Shown piece after piece: positions 7,974 to 15,826 of a DNA stretch of 64,000 nucleotides. This DNA comes from Natronococcus roseus (lineage in GTDB: Archaea; Halobacteriota; Halobacteria; Halobacteriales; Natrialbaceae): positions 682,001 to 746,000 of the forward strand of contig NZ_JBHLJR010000001.1 of assembly GCF_043677095.1 (NCBI RefSeq). Direction: 5' to 3'. A program made the translations under genes and the position numbers. The first letter of the stretch is position 1. Every line of letters starts with the position of its first letter. Below the pieces are notes generated by a model. That model was given only the letters and a program-made list of their open reading frames with translations, had not been told where the DNA came from and did no database searches.

Positions 7974-8686
7974 CCAGGGCGTTGCTCGCCCGGAAAGAGC
8001 AGTTTCCGGTGGCGAACCGTGATCAGTACGGGTACCGACTCGAGGTCGAGCAGCTTCGCGATCGCGAGCCGGTGGCGACCGTTCTCGTGCCACCGGAGCT
8101 CGCCGTTCCGGCCGAGGTAGACGATGATCTCGTTCAGCGGGTGACCGCCGAGTTCGCGCTGAGTCGCGTACCCCTCCGTCGCGATCGTCTCGTAGAGGTC
8201 GTCGATCCGCTCGAGCTTGTGCAGTAGTTTCCGCTCGCTCCAGTCGGAGTCCGGCGAGCGACGGTGACGGTCGACGAACTCGGTCTCCGTCCAGGGGACG
8301 CCCTCGAGGAAGTGTCGTTCGAGCAGCCGGTACTCCGAGAGGTCGGTGAACGGAACCGTCGGTCGATCCCACTCGCCTCCGCGGACGGCACCGATCCCGT
8401 CCCGGCCCTGGGACGGGACGTTCGGGCGCTCGAAGTGGGAGTCGGCCGTCGTGTCCGGTACCAGCTTACCGACGACGTACTCGATCTCGGCGGGGTCGAC
8501 CCACGTGAGCTGCAACGGGTCGGCGTCGATGCAACGGTTCCGGAACTGGAGCTCGCGGCTCCGGACCGCACCGTACGCCGAGGAGCCCTCGAGACGCCAC
8601 CGGAGGTGGGCGGCCGTCTCGTCGGCGATCGCGAGAGCGCCGTCCCGCCGCCAGATCTCTTTCACCCGCTCGAGGAGATGGGACAC
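7970..8686 (-). CDS. ParB/sulfiredoxin-like protein, paralog 1 of 3
   Basis: 238 residues from the GTG at 8686 (VSHLLERVKEIWRRDG). The C-terminal end HENGRHRLAIAKLLDLESVPVLITVRHRKL carries the G-x-HR-x2-A-x3-L-x4-VPV pattern seen in ParB/Srx-fold domains. Before it come GEWDRPTV...EYRLLERHFLEGVPWTET and ERIDDLYETIATEGYATQREL, blocks shared with the two following paralogs. A longer frame exists upstream, but its residues look non-coding. Function is unknown. Genes of this type recur near sugar-transfer loci in haloarchaea as far as I recall, which suggests a role in glycan or polymer metabolism rather than plasmid partition. Confidence 0.8.
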   Translation of the reverse strand: MSHLLERVKEIWRRDGALAIADETAAHLRWRLEGSSAYGAVRSRELQFRNRCIDADPLQLTWVDPAEIEYVVGKLVPDTTADSHFERPNVPSQGRDGIGAVRGGEWDRPTVPFTDLSEYRLLERHFLEGVPWTETEFVDRHRRSPDSDWSERKLLHKLERIDDLYETIATEGYATQRELGGHPLNEIIVYLGRNGELRWHENGRHRLAIAKLLDLESVPVLITVRHRKLLFPGEQRPG

Positions 8687-8738
8687 GTCCGGAGAGTTCC
8701 GGGCAGCGGTAGTTAACCGTGCTGGCTCGTCGCGTCGG

Positions 8739-9662
8739 CTACCGCTGCGGTACCGGGACGTCGTCGTCGGGGTCGTCCGTCCGCGACGGCTCGTGCTCCG
8801 CGCCCGTCGTCGGTTCGGCCCTCGATCGCCGCCAGCGCTCGGGGACGACGTCTCGAAGGTCGGGATGCTCGAGATGGGACTCGGCACGCTCGCTCAGCTC
8901 CCCGCGGCTCGAGGCCGCGCGGATCTCGTCCCTGACCGCCTGCCAGTCGGCGTGTCTGACCCGCACGGTCACCGGGATCGCCTCGAGATCGAGCAGCTTC
9001 GCGATCGCGAGTCGGTGGAAGCCGGCACCTTTCTTGACCAACTCGCCGTCCCGGTAGACGTTGACGCCGATCTCCTGGACGACCGGATGGACCGCGTCGG
9101 TGTTCTCCCCGCGGGGGTCGGCGTCGTCGTCGGCCAGCAGCTCCCGCTGGGAGCGGTACCCCTCCTCGGCGACCGTCTCGTAGAGCGCGTCGATCCGTTC
9201 GAAGTACGCCTCGAGCTCCGCCTCCGTCGTACACCGCCAGTACGGATCCCCTCGCTCGAGTCGGTCGCGGTACTGGGCGTAGAGTTCGGTCTCCGCCCAG
9301 TCGGCGCCCTCGAGGAACCGGGCCCTGAGCGACCGGTAGACGGTCGTCTCCTCGAACCGTCCCTCAGGCTCGTCCCAGTCGCCGTCGAGAACGCGTCCGA
9401 GTCGCCACGGGTCGTCGCTCCCGTGGTAGTACTCGATCGTATCGGGATCGATCCTGATCGATCGGGCCGGGTTCGCGTCACTCATGCTGGACAGCAGCCG
9501 GCTGCGGACGTCGAACGCGAACTCGAGTGCCCACACTGGGAGCCACTGAACGAGTTCCTGCCGCCAGACGGCTGTCGTCCAGACGAACCGTACGGAACGC
9601 CAAAGCAGGGAGAGAACGCCGTCCTCGCGGAGTATTCGACCCGATCTGTGTACGAGACTCAC
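8739..9662 (-). CDS. ParB/sulfiredoxin-like protein, paralog 2 of 3
   Basis: 307 residues from the GTG at 9662. The N-terminal 50 residues are rich in Trp and hydrophobic residues (LSLLWRSVRFVWTTAVWRQELVQWLPVWALEF), perhaps membrane-peripheral. The shared blocks are IDPDTIEYY, VLDGDWDEPEGRFEETTVYRSLRARFLEGADWAET, ERIDALYETVAEEGYRSQREL and GAGFHRLAIAKLLDLEAIPVTVRVRHADWQ. The tail after residue 275 is acidic and disordered. It lies 52 bases upstream of paralog 1 on the same strand (likely one transcript) and is divergent from paralog 3. Confidence 0.82.
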   Translation of the reverse strand: MSLVHRSGRILREDGVLSLLWRSVRFVWTTAVWRQELVQWLPVWALEFAFDVRSRLLSSMSDANPARSIRIDPDTIEYYHGSDDPWRLGRVLDGDWDEPEGRFEETTVYRSLRARFLEGADWAETELYAQYRDRLERGDPYWRCTTEAELEAYFERIDALYETVAEEGYRSQRELLADDDADPRGENTDAVHPVVQEIGVNVYRDGELVKKGAGFHRLAIAKLLDLEAIPVTVRVRHADWQAVRDEIRAASSRGELSERAESHLEHPDLRDVVPERWRRSRAEPTTGAEHEPSRTDDPDDDVPVPQR

Positions 9663-9721
9663 TCTACCGATTCCCTCACGTATTAGTAAGTGAGTCGCCC
9701 AGTTAAATCACTGGATCTAAC

Positions 9722-10720
9722 GTGAACGCCGTCCTCGCCGAAATTTTTCTGAGCGGATCGATCACGCACGACACGTACGTCCGAACGGGAGTCGCCGGGG
9801 ACCCCGGCGGTTCCGACGCCGAATACCAGATGCTCTTTCTCGCAGCACTGACCGCGCCGTGGCGGAAGTTGCTGGTTTTCTACCAGCTCGGCGGCGTTCC
9901 CGGGGCGCTCGGCCGGACCCTCGAGTACCTGTACGAGAACGCGTTCGGCTACTGGTGGGCGATCCGTCACCGGAGCGCAGCAGGCGAGCCGACGGCGTCG
10001 GATCTCCCGGCAACCGTCGAGATCGGTCCCGCCGATCTCCGCTATCAGTCGCGGTTCGGAAAGGCACACTTCCCGACGAAGGACGGCGATACGGACCGGT
10101 CACCGGTACACGACGAACCGATCGTCGGGGTCGTCAGTGGCCGCTGGGACCGGTTTCGGACCGAGTGGACCGAGACGCGGATCCACCGCTCGCTCGAGGC
10201 GCGGTTCCTCGATGGCGAGTACTGGGAGCAAACGGCCAGGTACCGGTACGCCGCCTGCAAGATCGAGAACGGACTCGAGGACTGGCGGTCGTCGACGCCC
10301 GAGGAACTCGAGCGGCGGTGTGACGACCTCGACGCCCTCTACGAGTCGATGGCCGAGGAGGGGTACGTCCCCCAGGACGAACTCCTCGAGCGCGAAGACG
10401 ACGGGATGGAGACCGGAAGCGCCGCGATAAAGCCGATTTTGGGAACCAATTACCCCCACGAGATGCGGGTCGGGATCGGCCGGAGCGGCGAGGTAATTCG
10501 GTTCAGCGCCGGCAAACATCGGCTGTCGATCGCGAAGCTGCTCGGCCTCGAGACGGTGCCCGTCATTATCGTCGTTCGCCACGAACGCTGGGCGACGATC
10601 CGCGAGCGCTTCGCGGCGGCGGACTCCCTCGAGGCGCTTCCGGGGGAGTATCGCGAGTTTGCGGACCACCCCGATCTCCGCGCGGTCACGGGTGATATCC
10701 GCCCTCGAGTAGCGGAATAA
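9722..10720 (+). CDS. ParB/sulfiredoxin-like protein, paralog 3 of 3
   Basis: 332 residues if started at the GTG at 9722; an internal ATG at 9830 (MLFLAALTAPWRKLLVF) would give a form whose N-terminus aligns better with paralog 2, so the start is uncertain. Shared blocks: VSGRWDRFRTEWTETRIHRSLEARFLDGEYWEQT, CDDLDALYESMAEEGYVPQDELL, AGKHRLSIAKLLGLETVPVIIVVRHERWATIRERF. The putative active or ligand-binding element is the KHR-x-SIAKLL-x4-VPV motif. It is separated from paralog 2 by a 59-base divergent intergenic region, followed by the nucleotidyltransferase gene on the same strand. Confidence 0.82.
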   Translation: MNAVLAEIFLSGSITHDTYVRTGVAGDPGGSDAEYQMLFLAALTAPWRKLLVFYQLGGVPGALGRTLEYLYENAFGYWWAIRHRSAAGEPTASDLPATVEIGPADLRYQSRFGKAHFPTKDGDTDRSPVHDEPIVGVVSGRWDRFRTEWTETRIHRSLEARFLDGEYWEQTARYRYAACKIENGLEDWRSSTPEELERRCDDLDALYESMAEEGYVPQDELLEREDDGMETGSAAIKPILGTNYPHEMRVGIGRSGEVIRFSAGKHRLSIAKLLGLETVPVIIVVRHERWATIRERFAAADSLEALPGEYREFADHPDLRAVTGDIRPRVAE

Positions 10721-10798
10721 CACACGGATCGGACGCGACTCGAGTGTCTACGGGTTCCCTGCTGGCGACCCTCTTTCCGCGCCGCGTTACACGTACAC

Positions 10799-10806
10799 AA
10801 ACTATT
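10799..10806 (+). promoter_or_regulatory. TATA element of the nucleotidyltransferase gene
   Basis: AACTATTT centred about 30 bases before the ATG at 10833, the normal position for a leaderless haloarchaeal transcript. Confidence 0.45.
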
Positions 10807-10832
10807 TGGTAGCTCACGGTGACTGTTCGGAC

Positions 10833-11564
10833 ATGCAAGCAGTCGTACTGGCCGCCGGTGAGGGGACTCGCCTCCGGCCGCTCACCGAGGACAAACCCAA
10901 GGCGCTCGTCGAGATCGACGGGAAGCCGCTCGTCGAGGACGTCTTCGACAACTTGCTCGGGATCGGCGTCACCGAGCTCGTCGTCGTCGTCGGCTACCAG
11001 AAGGAGCAGCTCATCGAGCGCTACGGTGACGCCTACGAGGGCGTGCCGATCACCTACGCCCATCAGCGCGAACAGCTGGGGCTGGCCCACGCGATCCTGC
11101 AGGCCGAGCCCCACGTCGACGACGACTTCGTGCTCATGCTCGGCGACAACGTCTTCCGGGGGAACCTCGGGGACGTGATCAAGCGCCAGCACGAGGAGCG
11201 CGCGGACGCGGCCTTCCTCGTCGAGGAGGTTCCCTACGAGGAGGCCTCCCGGTACGGGGTGCTCGACACCAACGAGTACGGCGAGATCGTCGAGGTCGTC
11301 GAGAAGCCCGAGGAGCCGCCGTCGAACCTCGTGATGACCGGTTTCTACACGTTTACACCCGCGATCTTCCACGCCTGTCACCTCGTCCAGCCCTCCGACC
11401 GCGGCGAGTACGAACTGCCCGACGCGATCGATCTCCTCATTCAGTCTGGGCGGACGATCGACGCGATCCGGATGGACGGCTGGCGGATCGACGTCGGCTA
11501 CTCCGAGGATCGGGAGGAAGCCGAACAACGCGTACGGGAAGCCGAGGCACCGATTCCGAAGTAG
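10833..11564 (+). CDS. aglF: Sugar-1-phosphate nucleotidyltransferase (AglF-like)
   Basis: 243 residues from the ATG at 10833. The N-terminus MQAVVLAAGEGTRLRPLTEDKPKALVEIDGKPL is the nucleotide-binding signature of glucose-1-phosphate uridylyl/thymidylyltransferases, with the essential GxGTRLRPLT and KP residues. HREQLGLAHAILQAEPHV and FVLMLGDNVF carry the sugar and Mg2+ binding positions (GDN). EVVEKPEEPPSNLVMTGFYTF is the second lysine motif. It activates a hexose-1-phosphate to an NDP-sugar for glycan synthesis. Length and sequence fit Haloferax AglF (glucose-1-phosphate uridylyltransferase), but other sugar specificities are possible. It lies directly upstream of the replication origin. 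Confidence 0.85.
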   Translation: MQAVVLAAGEGTRLRPLTEDKPKALVEIDGKPLVEDVFDNLLGIGVTELVVVVGYQKEQLIERYGDAYEGVPITYAHQREQLGLAHAILQAEPHVDDDFVLMLGDNVFRGNLGDVIKRQHEERADAAFLVEEVPYEEASRYGVLDTNEYGEIVEVVEKPEEPPSNLVMTGFYTFTPAIFHACHLVQPSDRGEYELPDAIDLLIQSGRTIDAIRMDGWRIDVGYSEDREEAEQRVREAEAPIPK

Positions 11565-11761
11565 CCGTCGACCGGTTCTCGAGCGGTTCATCGGCTGGTT
11601 CGTACTCGAACGGTTCGCCGGCCGATTCGTTCCCGGTAGGTCGCCGGCTGGTTCGTTTTCGAACGGGTCCTCGAGGGAGCGACGACTATCGCTCGCAGAC
11701 CGGACGGATCAGCGGGGTTCGGACGGCGGTCGGAACGCGATCGGGGTCGGTTCGGGACGGA

Positions 11762-11789
11762 CACCCCCACACCGGATTTCAGATGAAAT
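11762..11789 (-). repeat. Origin recognition box ORB1
   Basis: Minus-strand match ATTTCATCTGAAATCCGGTG followed by a G-rich TGGGGGTG string. It is left of the AT-rich element and inverted relative to ORB3-5. Confidence 0.85.
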
Positions 11790-11920
11790 CGGTCGGAGGT
11801 GGGGTGGGGGTGGGGTGGCGACGGATCCGGCTCGAGCGAACTCGAGGAGCGCTAAGGAGAGCAGAGAGTGGTATACACGACCTACGCATATCTACAGGAG
11901 TCTCGTCTGAAACGCTCTCT

Positions 11921-11974
11921 GAATTCTATTATATATTTTACTCTAGTGGTAATCTAGTAGTAGTAGTGTAGTGG
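11921..11974. other. Candidate duplex-unwinding element
   Basis: The most AT-rich stretch of the origin (GAATTCTATTATATATTTTA and following CTAGTAGTAGTAG), lying between the outward-facing ORBs. Its composition is far below the GC level around it, as expected for the site of strand opening. Confidence 0.7.
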
Positions 11975-12142
11975 GACAATCCCGAACCAACCGTTCTGTG
12001 TCGAGTTTCCGAAATTGAACGACGACCCTTCTCCGTTGTTTATATCCTACCCATCTGCGTCCGGAAACGGACTCGGATCGAGCGACTCGAGGCGTCGATG
12101 TCATCGGTGTCACAGGGTGTTCGCGTCTCGAGGTCGTTCTTC

Positions 12143-12169
12143 CACCCGACACCGAATTTCAGTTGATAT
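12143..12169 (-). repeat. Origin recognition box ORB2 (degenerate)
   Basis: On the minus strand ATATCAACTGAAATTCGGTG followed by TCGGGTG; it differs from ORB3 at about four positions, including one in the G string. It has the same orientation as ORB1. Confidence 0.7.
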
Positions 12170-12318
12170 CACCGCCTTACAGGCTGTATCGTCCGCGAAC
12201 GGAAATCCAGAATCGCTCGAAGCGAGCACAGGTCGCGGTCGTCTCCCGGAGATTCACCTCACGCCGAACCGTCGACCGACCGTCACGACCCCTCCCCCAC
12301 CACCCCCTTCCTCGCGGC

Positions 12319-12351
12319 ATTTCATCTGAAATCCGGTGTGGGTGGGGGTGG
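12319..12351 (+). repeat. Origin recognition box ORB3
   Basis: ATTTCATCTGAAATCCGGTG followed by the G string TGGGTGGGGGTGG. It is a full-length box pointing toward orc1. Confidence 0.88.
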
Positions 12352-12380
12352 TCGTCCGGGATCCGCCCCGGCTTCGCAGC

Positions 12381-12410
12381 ATTTCATCTGAAATCCGGTG
12401 TGGGTGGGGG
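12381..12410 (+). repeat. Origin recognition box ORB4
   Basis: Identical 20-base core to ORB3 with the G string TGGGTGGGGG, 62 bases further on in the same orientation. Confidence 0.88.
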
Positions 12411-12435
12411 AGCAATGACTCTCTCCTTCCCGGCG

Positions 12436-12457
12436 ATTCATCTGAAATCCGGTGTGT
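12436..12457 (+). repeat. Origin recognition box ORB5
   Basis: ATTCATCTGAAATCCGGTGT with the G string shortened to GTG. It lies 55 bases after ORB4 in the same orientation. Confidence 0.82.
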
Positions 12458-12546
12458 GACTCGCGACCAGTGTGCGGGCGGCTTCGATTCCGACGCGAAC
12501 TCGGCGCGAGCGACCCCTGCTCTCGGAGGGAAAGAGCTAAGGAAAA

Positions 12547-12565
12547 ATCATCTGAAAGACGGTGT
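12547..12565 (+). repeat. Degenerate ORB abutting the orc1 start codon
   Basis: ATCATCTGAAAGACGGTGT keeps most of the core and runs directly into the ATG at 12566. At this place a bound initiator would cover the transcription start, so it may act as an autoregulatory operator; that role is inferred. Confidence 0.65.
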
Positions 12566-13945
12566 ATGCCTTTACACGCGGAGGGGACGGGGACGCTCGG
12601 CGAGTACGCCGCCGAGCACGGCGCGGTCGCCCACTCTCGCTCCAAGTCTCGCGACGATCCGCTCTCGGTCCTGGACGAGGAAGATCGGATCTTCGCGAAC
12701 GAGGATCTGCTCCGGATCGACCACGTCCCCGACCAGAACAAGATCGTCGGTCGGAACAACCAGATCGAGACCGTCGCCCGACGGCTCAAGCCGACGATCA
12801 CCGGCGGAACGGGCAAGGGGACACTCCTGCTCGGGAAGTCGGGCTCCGGAAAGACGCTGGTCACCCGCTACGTCAGCCGCGAGGTCGTCGGCCGCGGCCT
12901 CGAGAACGACGTCCGGATCGGCCGTGCGGTCATCGACTGCGCCCAGCGTCGCTCGGAGGTCCAGACGGTCATCCACCTCGCAAAGAGTCTGAACGAACCC
13001 GAGAAGACCGGGATCACGATCCCCCACTCCGGGATCGCCACGGGGGCGTACTACGATCGGCTCTGGTCGGTCATCGACGAGCTGTACGACGCGATCATCG
13101 TCGTTCTGGACGAGATCGATCGGCTCGCGCCGCCCGACGACGTCGAGAACGTTCCCCCCGAGGAGGCCGACGACAGCAAGCTGCTCATGCAGCTCTCGCG
13201 GGCGGGCGAGGAGAACGACGTCGACGCCAGCATCACGGTCATCGGCATCAGCAACGACCTGAAGTACGGCGACCGACTCGACACCCGCGTCGAGAGTTCG
13301 TTCTCGCCCGACGAGATCGTCTTCCCGGCCTACGACGCGAACCAGCTCGGGGACATCCTCGAGCGCCGGCGCGACGCCTACCGCGAGAACGTGTTGACCG
13401 ACGACGTCATTCCGCTGTGCTCGGCGTTTTCCGCCCAGGAACACGGCGACGCGCGCCGGGCGATCGATCTCTTCCGGCTCGCGGGGGAGGTCGCCAGGGA
13501 CAACGATGCCGCCCAGGTCACGGAGAGCCACGTCCGGGTCGCAAACGACGACGCCGAAGTAACCCGGATCCAGGATCTCATCAGGGGGTGTCCCACGCAG
13601 GCGAAGATCGCGATCGCGGCGCTTGCGACCATGGACGAGTTCTCCGAGCGCTCGGCGTTCAAGGCCACCGAGATGTACCGCGTCTACCGCGCGTTCGCCG
13701 AGGCGATCGACGCCAACGTCCTCGGCAAGAAACGCATCACCGACCAGCTCCGAGAGTACGAGACGCTGAAGATCATCAACATGACCAGAACCAGCGACGG
13801 CTACCGCGAGGGCACCTACCTCCAGCTCTCCCTGCTCGACGACTCGAGTCTCCTGCTCCAGACGATCGGCCTCGACGAGCGGTGTGCGAACATCCCGATC
13901 GACGGGCGGATGCGCCAGCACCTCGTCTCCATAGTGGGATCGTAG
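12566..13945 (+). CDS. orc1: Orc1/Cdc6 replication initiator
   Basis: 459 residues from the ATG at 12566. AAA+ ATPase with Walker A GKSGSGKT (90-97), Walker B IIVVLDEID (about 177-185), sensor 1 VIGISNDLKYGDRL, and sensor 2/lid region EHGDARRAIDLFRLAGEVA. The initiator-specific motif and the C-terminal winged helix (about residues 360-459) complete the Orc1/Cdc6 layout. It binds ORBs and recruits MCM at the adjacent origin. The start follows the degenerate ORB directly. A longer frame extends upstream through the ORBs but is non-coding in character. Next downstream is aglJ on the same strand. Confidence 0.95.
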   Translation: MPLHAEGTGTLGEYAAEHGAVAHSRSKSRDDPLSVLDEEDRIFANEDLLRIDHVPDQNKIVGRNNQIETVARRLKPTITGGTGKGTLLLGKSGSGKTLVTRYVSREVVGRGLENDVRIGRAVIDCAQRRSEVQTVIHLAKSLNEPEKTGITIPHSGIATGAYYDRLWSVIDELYDAIIVVLDEIDRLAPPDDVENVPPEEADDSKLLMQLSRAGEENDVDASITVIGISNDLKYGDRLDTRVESSFSPDEIVFPAYDANQLGDILERRRDAYRENVLTDDVIPLCSAFSAQEHGDARRAIDLFRLAGEVARDNDAAQVTESHVRVANDDAEVTRIQDLIRGCPTQAKIAIAALATMDEFSERSAFKATEMYRVYRAFAEAIDANVLGKKRITDQLREYETLKIINMTRTSDGYREGTYLQLSLLDDSSLLLQTIGLDERCANIPIDGRMRQHLVSIVGS

Positions 13946-13973
13946 CCCAGACTATTTTGTACCACTGATGACC

Positions 13974-13984
13974 AATATATTTTT
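13974..13984 (+). promoter_or_regulatory. TATA element of aglJ
   Basis: AATATATTTTT centred about 32 bases before the ATG at 14011. The T run may also help end the orc1 transcript. Confidence 0.55.
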
Positions 13985-14010
13985 CATCTACGGCACGAAA
14001 TTCACGAGCA

Positions 14011-15024
14011 ATGGAGCATGACGGGGTCCGCGCGTCGACGCTCGAGCGGGAGGCGTTCCTGTCGATGAGCGAGCGGACGCGCGATATTTCGACTGACGAG
14101 GTCTGCATCCTCATCCCGACGCTGAACGAGGCGGCGACGATCGGCGGGGTGATCGACGGCTTCCGCGAACAGGGGTACTCGAACGTTGTCGTCGTCGACG
14201 GCAACTCCGACGACAATACCCGGGAGATCGCGCGCGAGCGAGGCGCCCAAGTGTTCACCCAGGCCGGCGACGGAAAGGGCCAGGCCGTCAGGGAGACCCT
14301 GGAGTACGTCACCGTCCCGTACGTGTTGATGGTCGACGGCGACGGCACCTACGATCCGGCCGACGCCAAACGGATGCTCGAGCCGCTCTCGCGGGGGTAC
14401 GAACACGTCATCGGGAACCGGTTTGCGGACATGGACGACGACGCGATGAAGGCGCTGAACGGGTTCGGAAACAGACTAATCAACCGCTCGTTTCGGCTGA
14501 TTCACGGCGCCGAGTACGAGGATATCCTCTCGGGATACCGGGCGTTTACGACCGATTCGTTCGAACGCCTCGCGCTCGACTCGGACGGGTTCACGATCGA
14601 GACCGAACTCGCCGTCGAGTGCGTCAAACACGGGATCGACACGACGGTCGTTCCGGTCAGTTACAGCGCTCGGCCGGAGGCCTCGGAGACGAACCTCCAC
14701 CCGCTCAGAGACGGCGGGACGATCGTGCTGGCGCTGTACTCGCTGGCGAAGACGAACAACCCGCTGTTTTACTTCGGGAGCCTCGGCGCGGCGAGCATTG
14801 CCTCCGGCGGCGTCGTGGCGATGTACGTCCTCTGGCAGTGGATCCAGTATCAACAGGGCCACGAGATTCTGGCGGTTGTCTCGGCGGCCGCGATCCTGCT
14901 CGGCGTGCAGTTGCTCATGTTCGGCGTGCTTTCGGACATGCTCGTGACGCTGCACCGCGAACAGCGCCGCCGACTCGAACAGATTACGCGGGCCGAACGC
15001 GAGCGGGACCGAGACGACGAGTAG
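14011..15024 (+). CDS. aglJ: AglJ-type dolichol-phosphate glycosyltransferase
   Basis: 337 residues. The GT2 domain (about 30-240) has VCILIPTLNEAATIGGVIDGF, VVVVDGNSDDNTREIARERGAQVFTQAGDGKGQAVRETLE and the metal motif MVDGDGTYDP, the pattern of AglJ/dolichyl-phosphate-sugar synthases. The C-terminus has two transmembrane helices (about 247-272 and 281-305), then a basic tail. In Haloferax AglJ adds the first hexose to dolichol phosphate for S-layer N-glycosylation; the same role is likely here. The ATG at 14011 fits the TATA element, though an ATG at 14065 (MSERTRD) is possible. It stands on the other side of the origin from the remaining sugar genes. Confidence 0.87.
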   Translation: MEHDGVRASTLEREAFLSMSERTRDISTDEVCILIPTLNEAATIGGVIDGFREQGYSNVVVVDGNSDDNTREIARERGAQVFTQAGDGKGQAVRETLEYVTVPYVLMVDGDGTYDPADAKRMLEPLSRGYEHVIGNRFADMDDDAMKALNGFGNRLINRSFRLIHGAEYEDILSGYRAFTTDSFERLALDSDGFTIETELAVECVKHGIDTTVVPVSYSARPEASETNLHPLRDGGTIVLALYSLAKTNNPLFYFGSLGAASIASGGVVAMYVLWQWIQYQQGHEILAVVSAAAILLGVQLLMFGVLSDMLVTLHREQRRRLEQITRAERERDRDDE

Positions 15025-15036
15025 CGAACCGGACGG

Positions 15037-15366
15037 CTAGAACGGCAGCATCGATCGAAACTGCTGGACGACGCCGTTGGAGTTCTGTCGGCGGTGTTCC
15101 TCGAACGGTTCGTGGAGCGCGTTCAGCAACTGCTGGCGCGAGTCGAACCGTTCCTTGTCGGTCTCCGCGAGCATCTCGCCGAGCGGAACGTCGTTCCCGT
15201 GAACGTCGTACGAGATACGCTCGTGGCCGAGTTCGGCGTCGACGTCGTCTTTCGTCGCCGGAAACGAGAGCTCCGAGCGCCTGAGACGCGCGTCGACGGC
15301 GGCGATTCCGAAGTCGACGCTCTCCGGCTCGTCGTCGTCGTCGTTCGATGGTGGCCTGACTCCCAT
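15037..15366 (-). CDS. DUF5789-like haloarchaeal protein
   Basis: 109 residues from the ATG at 15364-15366 (MGVRPPSNDDDDEPESVDFG). The core LSFPATKDDVDAELGHERISYDVHGNDVPLGEMLAETDKERFDSRQQLLNAL follows the 'FP-x-TK-x-D-x4-G' pattern of the small haloarchaeal family DUF5789, from memory. No membrane segment or catalytic motif. It converges on aglJ with 12 bases between stops. Function unknown. Confidence 0.75.
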   Translation of the reverse strand: MGVRPPSNDDDDEPESVDFGIAAVDARLRRSELSFPATKDDVDAELGHERISYDVHGNDVPLGEMLAETDKERFDSRQQLLNALHEPFEEHRRQNSNGVVQQFRSMLPF

Positions 15367-15548
15367 ACGTCGCCCATAGAACGCCACATATCAAAACCGC
15401 TGCGGAGACGGTCGACGATCCGGCAGCTTCCCAGCGTCGAGTGCGGTTCGCCCCACAGCCCGCGCCATCGAGCCGTCGCCGGCCCGTCTCCGGGAAACGA
15501 GCCATCGAGCGGCGACACGTCTTTGGGGGCCGCGCCGGAGTATCTCGT

Positions 15549-15758
15549 ATGGTCGAGTACACCACGGTTTCGATCCCGAAGGATCTGGCAGATCGCGTCG
15601 ACGAAACGATCGAGGGGACGAGTTTCCAGAGCACCAGCGACCTGGTCCGGTTCCTGCTCCGAAGCATCGTCATCCAGCACCAGCGACAGGGCGAGCTGAC
15701 CGAGGCCGAGTTCGAGGAGATCACCGAACAGCTCCGCGGACTGGGCTACCTCGAGTAG
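15549..15758 (+). CDS. Ribbon-helix-helix (CopG-type) DNA-binding protein
   Basis: 69 residues from the ATG at 15549. VEYTTVSIPKDLADRVDETIEGTSFQSTSDLVRFLLRSIVIQHQ is a complete ribbon-helix-helix: a beta strand with alternating residues (residues 3-9), helix A, a turn with the FxS motif and helix B (about 30-45). Such proteins bind operators as dimers, often as autorepressors or antitoxins. No toxin gene is adjacent, so it is better read as a stand-alone regulator. Confidence 0.85.
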   Translation: MVEYTTVSIPKDLADRVDETIEGTSFQSTSDLVRFLLRSIVIQHQRQGELTEAEFEEITEQLRGLGYLE

Positions 15759-15826
15759 TACGGCGGTTCGTCGGAACGGGATCGGCCCGCCGAGGCCCAG
15801 TCCCGGCGACTGGATCGACCCGAGAC

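Larger units (their letters stand above)
11762..12565. other. Replication origin (oriC) linked to orc1/cdc6
   Basis: About 800 gene-free bases directly before an Orc1/Cdc6 gene contain five clear copies and one degenerate copy of the same box with the core TTCATCTGAAATCCGGTGT followed by a G-rich string. Boxes left of the AT-rich stretch point left and the main group at the right points right, so they face outward in inverted orientation. This is the standard architecture of haloarchaeal origins: ORBs plus duplex-unwinding element next to the cognate initiator gene. The housekeeping surroundings suggest a chromosomal origin, probably oriC1-like; activity is inferred. Confidence 0.88.

Noticed and set aside
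12099..12167. Short ORF inside the origin
   Set aside because: It crosses the degenerate ORB2, and no coding signal supports it.
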